A DNA stretch of 18,059 nt, from NCBI GenBank assembly GCA_934376945.1, contig CAKRPI010000040.1:1-18059 (forward strand), written 5' to 3'. Every line of letters begins with the position of its first letter. Position 1 is the stretch's first letter. This document shows, in pieces, positions 13,896 through 18,059 of the stretch. The notes beneath the pieces were generated by a model. That model was given only the letters and a program-made list of their open reading frames with translations. It was not told the DNA's origin and ran no database searches. The DNA comes from an uncultured Lachnospiraceae bacterium (GTDB taxonomy: Bacteria; Bacillota; Clostridia; Lachnospirales; Lachnospiraceae). The position numbers and the translations under genes are program-made.

Positions 13896-14954
13896 TCAGT
13901 TCTTTATTTCCGGTATGGAGGTTGTGTCATTTGTAATAAACATGGCATCCCCAAAAGAAAAGAAGCGATATCTTTGCCGGACGGCTTCCTTATAAGCAGC
14001 CATGATATGATCCTTTCCGGCCAAGGCGGATACAAGCATCAAAAGAGTCGATTCCGGAAGGTGAAAATTGGTAATCAGGCAATCGAGCGCCTTAAACTGA
14101 TAACCGGGATAAATAAAGATATCTGTCCAGCCGCTGCAGGGATGCAGACTGCCGTCCGGTGCTGCTGCCGATTCAATCGTACGGCAACTTGTTGTACCGA
14201 CACAGATCACACGACCACCGTTTTTTCTGGTCTCATTGATTAAGGAGGCAGCGGTCTCATCGATCTGATAAAACTCAGAATGCATATGATGCTGTGTAAC
14301 ATCTTCAACTTTAACCGGCCGGAAGGTGCCAAGACCGACATGGAGTGTGACTTCCGCAATTTTCACCCCTGCCTGACGTACTTTTTCCAGAAGCTCTGGT
14401 GTAAAATGCAGACCAGCCGTTGGTGCAGCTGCAGATCCTTCGTACTTGGCATAAACGGTCTGGTAGCGGTTTTTGTCCTTCAGCTCATGTGTAATATATG
14501 GCGGAAGCGGCATCTGTCCGAGCTGATCGAGGATTTCCTCAAAAACACCTTCATAGGTGAACTGAATCAGCCGGTTTCCCTCTTCTACAATATCAATGAC
14601 TTCACCGACAAGCAATCCGTCACCAAAAATAATTTTTGTACCAGGACGTGCTTTTTTTCCTGGCTTTACAAGAGTTTCCCAAATATTGTTTTCTTTACGC
14701 TTCAGGAGAAGAATCTCGATCAGTGCGCCGGTACCTTCGCGCGTACCATACAGACGCGCCGGGATCACTTTCGTATTATTGATGACAAGGCAGTCACCCG
14801 CCCGAAGATACTCCGTGATATTATAAAAATGACGGTGCTGCATTTCGCCGGTCTTTTTGTCTAATACAAGAAGCCGCGAGGAAGCACGGTCCTCAAGCGG
14901 ATCCTGTGCGATCAGCTCCTGAGGCAGATCAAAATAAAAATCAGCAGTTTTCAT
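13896..14954 (-). CDS. queA: S-adenosylmethionine:tRNA ribosyltransferase-isomerase
   Basis: This 352-residue enzyme transfers and isomerises the ribose of S-adenosylmethionine onto 7-aminomethyl-7-deazaguanine in tRNA, making epoxyqueuosine at the wobble position. Diagnostic blocks are the N-terminal [12 protein letters not shown], then [21 protein letters not shown] and the C-terminal [15 protein letters not shown]. Full length for the family (about 340-355). The start at 14954 overlaps the end of the phosphatase gene by 14 bases, and its own ribosome site is weak (GGATAA), so coupled translation is likely. It precedes nrdG by eight bases. No other queuosine gene is in the window. Confidence 0.96.
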   Translation of the reverse strand: MKTADFYFDLPQELIAQDPLEDRASSRLLVLDKKTGEMQHRHFYNITEYLRAGDCLVINNTKVIPARLYGTREGTGALIEILLLKRKENNIWETLVKPGKKARPGTKIIFGDGLLVGEVIDIVEEGNRLIQFTYEGVFEEILDQLGQMPLPPYITHELKDKNRYQTVYAKYEGSAAAPTAGLHFTPELLEKVRQAGVKIAEVTLHVGLGTFRPVKVEDVTQHHMHSEFYQIDETAASLINETRKNGGRVICVGTTSCRTIESAAAPDGSLHPCSGWTDIFIYPGYQFKALDCLITNFHLPESTLLMLVSALAGKDHIMAAYKEAVRQRYRFFSFGDAMFITNDTTSIPEIKN

Positions 14955-15594
14955 AATATATTTTATCCTGTTCTATGATTTCCCAATGTTGGGTGTGTGT
15001 TTTCTCTTTTCTATGATCCGTTTGTGTTATAAGCTCTGCGATTGTAACAGCACAATTGGGCGGAACGCAGCCGTCCCAGAAATCTGAGAGTTCGGTTCCT
15101 TTGAGGTATGAAAGCAGTGCACGCGAGGCAGCACCATGTGTGGAAATCAATATCGATTTGTCGGTCAGTGCTGTTTTTTTGGAGAGCTCTTCCATAAATA
15201 CTGCTGTTCTTGTAAGAAGCTGCTGCAGGCTTTCTGCTCCTTCCGGAGGAATAAAGCGTTCCGGATGAGAGAAAAAATTCTGAAACACAGGATCTGTAAG
15301 AACACCGTTTTCATCTTTTACCCGTCGGCCTTCGTATGTACCAAAGCAGATTTCCTGAATACGGGCGTCCTCAAGAAGCGGAATGCATCTGTCTTTTAGC
15401 ACAATTTCAGCTGTTTCTTTCGCACGCTTTAGTGGGCTTGTAATACAGAGATCAAATGGAATATTCTGCAAAGCACGGGCAGTCACCTGTGCAAGTTTCC
15501 GCCCGTTATCATTTAGTGGAATATCAGTCTGTCCCTGAAGAAGAAGCTTTTTATTCCATGCAGTTTCCCCATGACGAATGATATATAATTTCAT
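14941..15594 (-). CDS. Histidine phosphatase family protein (phosphoglycerate mutase-like)
   Basis: This 217-residue enzyme of the branch-1 histidine phosphatase superfamily carries the catalytic RHGE motif at residues 7-10 ([10 protein letters not shown]), the family [11 protein letters not shown] block near residues 54-64 and the second histidine in STHGAASR. The fold supports phosphate-ester hydrolysis; the substrate could be a sugar phosphate, alpha-ribazole phosphate (CobC) or a nucleotide, and cannot be read from sequence. No cobalamin or glycolysis gene is near. It lies 23 bases after pheT and overlaps queA. The ribosome site (AGAG) is weak, which suggests low or coupled translation. 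Confidence 0.9.
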   Translation of the reverse strand: MKLYIIRHGETAWNKKLLLQGQTDIPLNDNGRKLAQVTARALQNIPFDLCITSPLKRAKETAEIVLKDRCIPLLEDARIQEICFGTYEGRRVKDENGVLTDPVFQNFFSHPERFIPPEGAESLQQLLTRTAVFMEELSKKTALTDKSILISTHGAASRALLSYLKGTELSDFWDGCVPPNCAVTIAELITQTDHRKEKTHTQHWEIIEQDKIYYENC

Positions 15595-15617
15595 TTTTCT
15601 GCTCTTTCTGTGGTTGC

Positions 15618-18035
15618 TCAGGAACGAATCTCGATTCCCATAGATTCCAGACCATTCCAGATTTTCTTCATTGCTGCGGTAATATCGCTTTCTCCCAGTG
15701 TACGATCCTTTGCACGGAACGTAATGGAATATGCCATGGATTTGAAACCTGATTTAATCTGGGCGCCTTCATAAATATCAAAAAGCTCATAGCCTTCCAG
15801 AATCTGTCCGCCGCGTTTCAGAATCATTTCTTCAATCTGTCCTGCAAGAATTGATTTTGGAACAACCATACTGATGTCGCGTGTCACAGCAGGGAATTTT
15901 GCAATGCCCTGGTATTTCCGGTCATATGTTGCAAGTGTAACAACTTCCGGCATGTCCAGAACAGCAATATAAGCTTTCTCTCCGATTCCGTATGCAGCTG
16001 CAACCGTTGGATGTACCTCGCCAAGATATCCGACGAGTGTTTCTGCGCAGTAAATGTTTGCCTGACGTCCCGGATGCAGGAATGGTTTTCCACTTTCCGG
16101 AGAATAGGTCTTTCGGCAGGTAATACCAACTTTTTCAAGAAACTCCTCTACAACGCCCTTCATTGTAAAGAAATCACCGTCACCGTACATACCGAGTGTG
16201 AACTGCATGCGTTCATCCGGCAATTCAGTCAATGGAAGAGCTTTTGGAAGATAAATATTGCCAAGCTCATAGAGACGCACATTTTTATTGCGATGGCTGT
16301 AGTTGAATGCAAGGGAGGTCAGCATTCCATTTACAGACTGGGTACGCATAATACTGAAGTCCTCGCCAAGTGGGTTCATGATCCGGATCGCATTGCGAAG
16401 CTCTGAGTCTGCAGAAATCAGCAGCTTATCAAATGCCTTCGGGCTTTCGAAGGAATACATCATTCCCTGCGAGAAACCGCAGAATTCTGCAATATCCTGT
16501 GCAGTTGCACGTACGCGGAGATCAAACGGAAGCTTTCCTGTTGTTGCTTCTCCGCTCGGCAGCGTCGTCGGAATGTTTGCATATCCGTAAAATCTTGCTA
16601 TTTCCTCTGCCAGATCAGCGGTACGGAACAGATCCTGACGGAAGGTCGGTGCAATGACTTCATTTGTCGTCTCGTCATAGTCAAGATCAATCTTTTTAAA
16701 ATAAGCAAGCATCTGCTTTGCCGAAATGTCGGTACCAAGCAGCGCATTAATGCGTTCCGGTTCAAACGGAATACGAACAGGCTGTTTTACAACAGGGTAT
16801 ATATCTACCATACCGCCGACAACCTCGCCCGCACCAAGCTCTTCAATCAGCTGGCAGGCACGATCGATTGCTGCCTGCGCATTATTCGGATCGAGTCCCT
16901 TTTCAAATTTTGCAGATGCATCCGTACGCAGACCGATACGTTTGGAAGAAAGCCGGATATTTGTACCGTCAAAGCAGGCTGCTTCGAAAAGCATCGTTTT
17001 GACATCATCTGTGATCATGGAGTTTTCACCGCCCATGATACCTGCAATACCGACCGATTTTTCACCATCGCAGATCATCAGTACATTTTCATCCAGAGTC
17101 CGCTCCTGATCGTCCAGAGTAATAAATTTTTCTCCCTTTTCTGCACGGCGAACAATGATTTCGTGGCCTGCCAGATGATCATAATCGTATGCATGCATTG
17201 GCTGACCATACTCTTCCATAATATAATTTGTGATATCAACAATATTGTTGATCGGACGGATACCTGCCGCTGCAAGACGACGCTGCATCCATTTCGGTGA
17301 TGGTGCAATATGGATGTTCTTTACGACTCTTGCACAATAGCGAGTGCAAAGATCGGTATCCTTCACCGTTACCTTAATATAATCGGCAGCATTTTCAGTA
17401 TTTCCGGTCGGTGTAACAACCGGCGGATGAAATTCTTTTCCGAATGTTGCTGCAGCTTCCCTTGCAATTCCGAGTACACCAAAACAGTCGACGCGATTAG
17501 ATGTTATCTCATACTCAAATGTGACGTCATGCAGACCGAGTGCCTCGATTGCATCTGCACCAACCTGGGCATCCTCCGGGAAAATGTAAACGCCGTATTC
17601 CGGCGCTTCCGGATACAGCTCTTTTGTAGAACCAAGTTCTTCGATCGAACACATCATACCGTTTGATTCAACACCGCGCAATTTTCCCTTTTTAATCTTA
17701 ATACCGCCTTCGGTCACCTTGCCATCATGGTTTCCGGCTACTCTTCCACCATCCAGCACAACCGGAATTTTGTCTCCTTCTTTTACATTCGGAGCACCGG
17801 TAACAATCTGAGTAATCTCATTTCCAATATTTACCTGACAGATAATCAGCTTGTCTGCGTCCGGATGGCGCTCGATTTTTTCAATCTGACCGATTACTAT
17901 TTTTTCAAGATCCCGGTCAGCTGCCTCATATCCCTCCACTTTTGTTCCGGAGAGTGTCATTGCATCCGTATATTCCGAAGCTGTGCAGTCAAGATCCGGT
18001 ACGTATGCTTTAATCCAGGATAACGTTGTATTCAT
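15618..18035 (-). CDS. pheT: Phenylalanyl-tRNA synthetase beta subunit
   Basis: This 805-residue beta subunit of the alpha2-beta2 phenylalanyl-tRNA synthetase charges tRNA-Phe in the cytoplasm. Domains in order are the tRNA-binding OB fold (about residues 40-150, with IGQIEKIERHPDADKL), the B3/B4 editing domain (about 210-385, with NIVDITNYIM), the B5 helix-turn-helix region (about 405-475), the catalytic-like core (about 480-700) and the C-terminal FDX-ACB anticodon-binding domain (about 708-804). Full length. AAGGAGG lies upstream of ATG 18035. pheS would normally precede it; that region is outside the window. Its promoter, and any T-box leader, would also lie outside. Confidence 0.97.
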   Translation of the reverse strand: MNTTLSWIKAYVPDLDCTASEYTDAMTLSGTKVEGYEAADRDLEKIVIGQIEKIERHPDADKLIICQVNIGNEITQIVTGAPNVKEGDKIPVVLDGGRVAGNHDGKVTEGGIKIKKGKLRGVESNGMMCSIEELGSTKELYPEAPEYGVYIFPEDAQVGADAIEALGLHDVTFEYEITSNRVDCFGVLGIAREAAATFGKEFHPPVVTPTGNTENAADYIKVTVKDTDLCTRYCARVVKNIHIAPSPKWMQRRLAAAGIRPINNIVDITNYIMEEYGQPMHAYDYDHLAGHEIIVRRAEKGEKFITLDDQERTLDENVLMICDGEKSVGIAGIMGGENSMITDDVKTMLFEAACFDGTNIRLSSKRIGLRTDASAKFEKGLDPNNAQAAIDRACQLIEELGAGEVVGGMVDIYPVVKQPVRIPFEPERINALLGTDISAKQMLAYFKKIDLDYDETTNEVIAPTFRQDLFRTADLAEEIARFYGYANIPTTLPSGEATTGKLPFDLRVRATAQDIAEFCGFSQGMMYSFESPKAFDKLLISADSELRNAIRIMNPLGEDFSIMRTQSVNGMLTSLAFNYSHRNKNVRLYELGNIYLPKALPLTELPDERMQFTLGMYGDGDFFTMKGVVEEFLEKVGITCRKTYSPESGKPFLHPGRQANIYCAETLVGYLGEVHPTVAAAYGIGEKAYIAVLDMPEVVTLATYDRKYQGIAKFPAVTRDISMVVPKSILAGQIEEMILKRGGQILEGYELFDIYEGAQIKSGFKSMAYSITFRAKDRTLGESDITAAMKKIWNGLESMGIEIRS

Positions 18036-18059
18036 TTTCTTCTCCTCCTTAGAACTGTT

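Noticed and set aside
14280..14864. 194-residue plus-strand frame within queA
   Set aside because: queA on minus is a clear full-length conserved gene; this frame is its antisense shadow without a ribosome site.

Overview
The window reads as a low-to-medium GC, endospore-forming, anaerobic Clostridia genome, most like Lachnospiraceae. The reasons are a complete spoIIIA sporulation octet, an activase for anaerobic (class III) ribonucleotide reductase, strong GGAGG ribosome-binding sites and frequent GTG/TTG starts. The lineage is inferred from gene content and style, not from a search. Nearly everything is on the minus strand; only the carbamate kinase-like gene is on plus. No tRNA, rRNA, CRISPR array, insertion sequence or phage gene was seen, and no gene-free stretch exceeds 300 bases.

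Layout in the direction of minus-strand transcription (right to left). (1) 18035-12912: pheT, a histidine-phosphatase gene, queA, nrdG and dut, closely spaced and probably one transcript that starts upstream of the window. (2) 12885-11797: a plus-strand carbamate kinase-like gene with its own TTGCTT-17-TATAAT promoter and a terminator shared face to face with dut. (3) 11608-6460: spoIIIAA-AB-AC-AD-AE-AF-AG-AH, all eight genes intact, encoding the mother-cell part of the mother cell-forespore channel. (4) 6423-6235: a dense intergenic region with a promoter-like pair, an intrinsic terminator, a run of helically phased A-tracts and a second promoter. (5) 6235-2198: a four-gene operon of P1 (DmpA-type) peptidase, DppA-type M55 D-aminopeptidase, Asp/Glu-type racemase and a beta-lactamase-fold serine hydrolase, closed by a strong terminator. 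(6) 2062-941: an M19 membrane-dipeptidase-family gene with its own TTGCAT-16-TATAAT promoter and terminator. (7) 734-15: two small genes of unknown function and a bidirectional hairpin.

The most interesting part is blocks 4-6. Five consecutive cytoplasmic enzymes all come from families known for acting on D-amino-acid peptides or for interconverting D- and L-amino acids. This suggests a D-peptide or peptidoglycan-stem-peptide salvage pathway, but no transporter or regulator gene lies in the window, so the substrate is inferred. In B. subtilis the gene following spoIIIAH is accB; here it is this operon.
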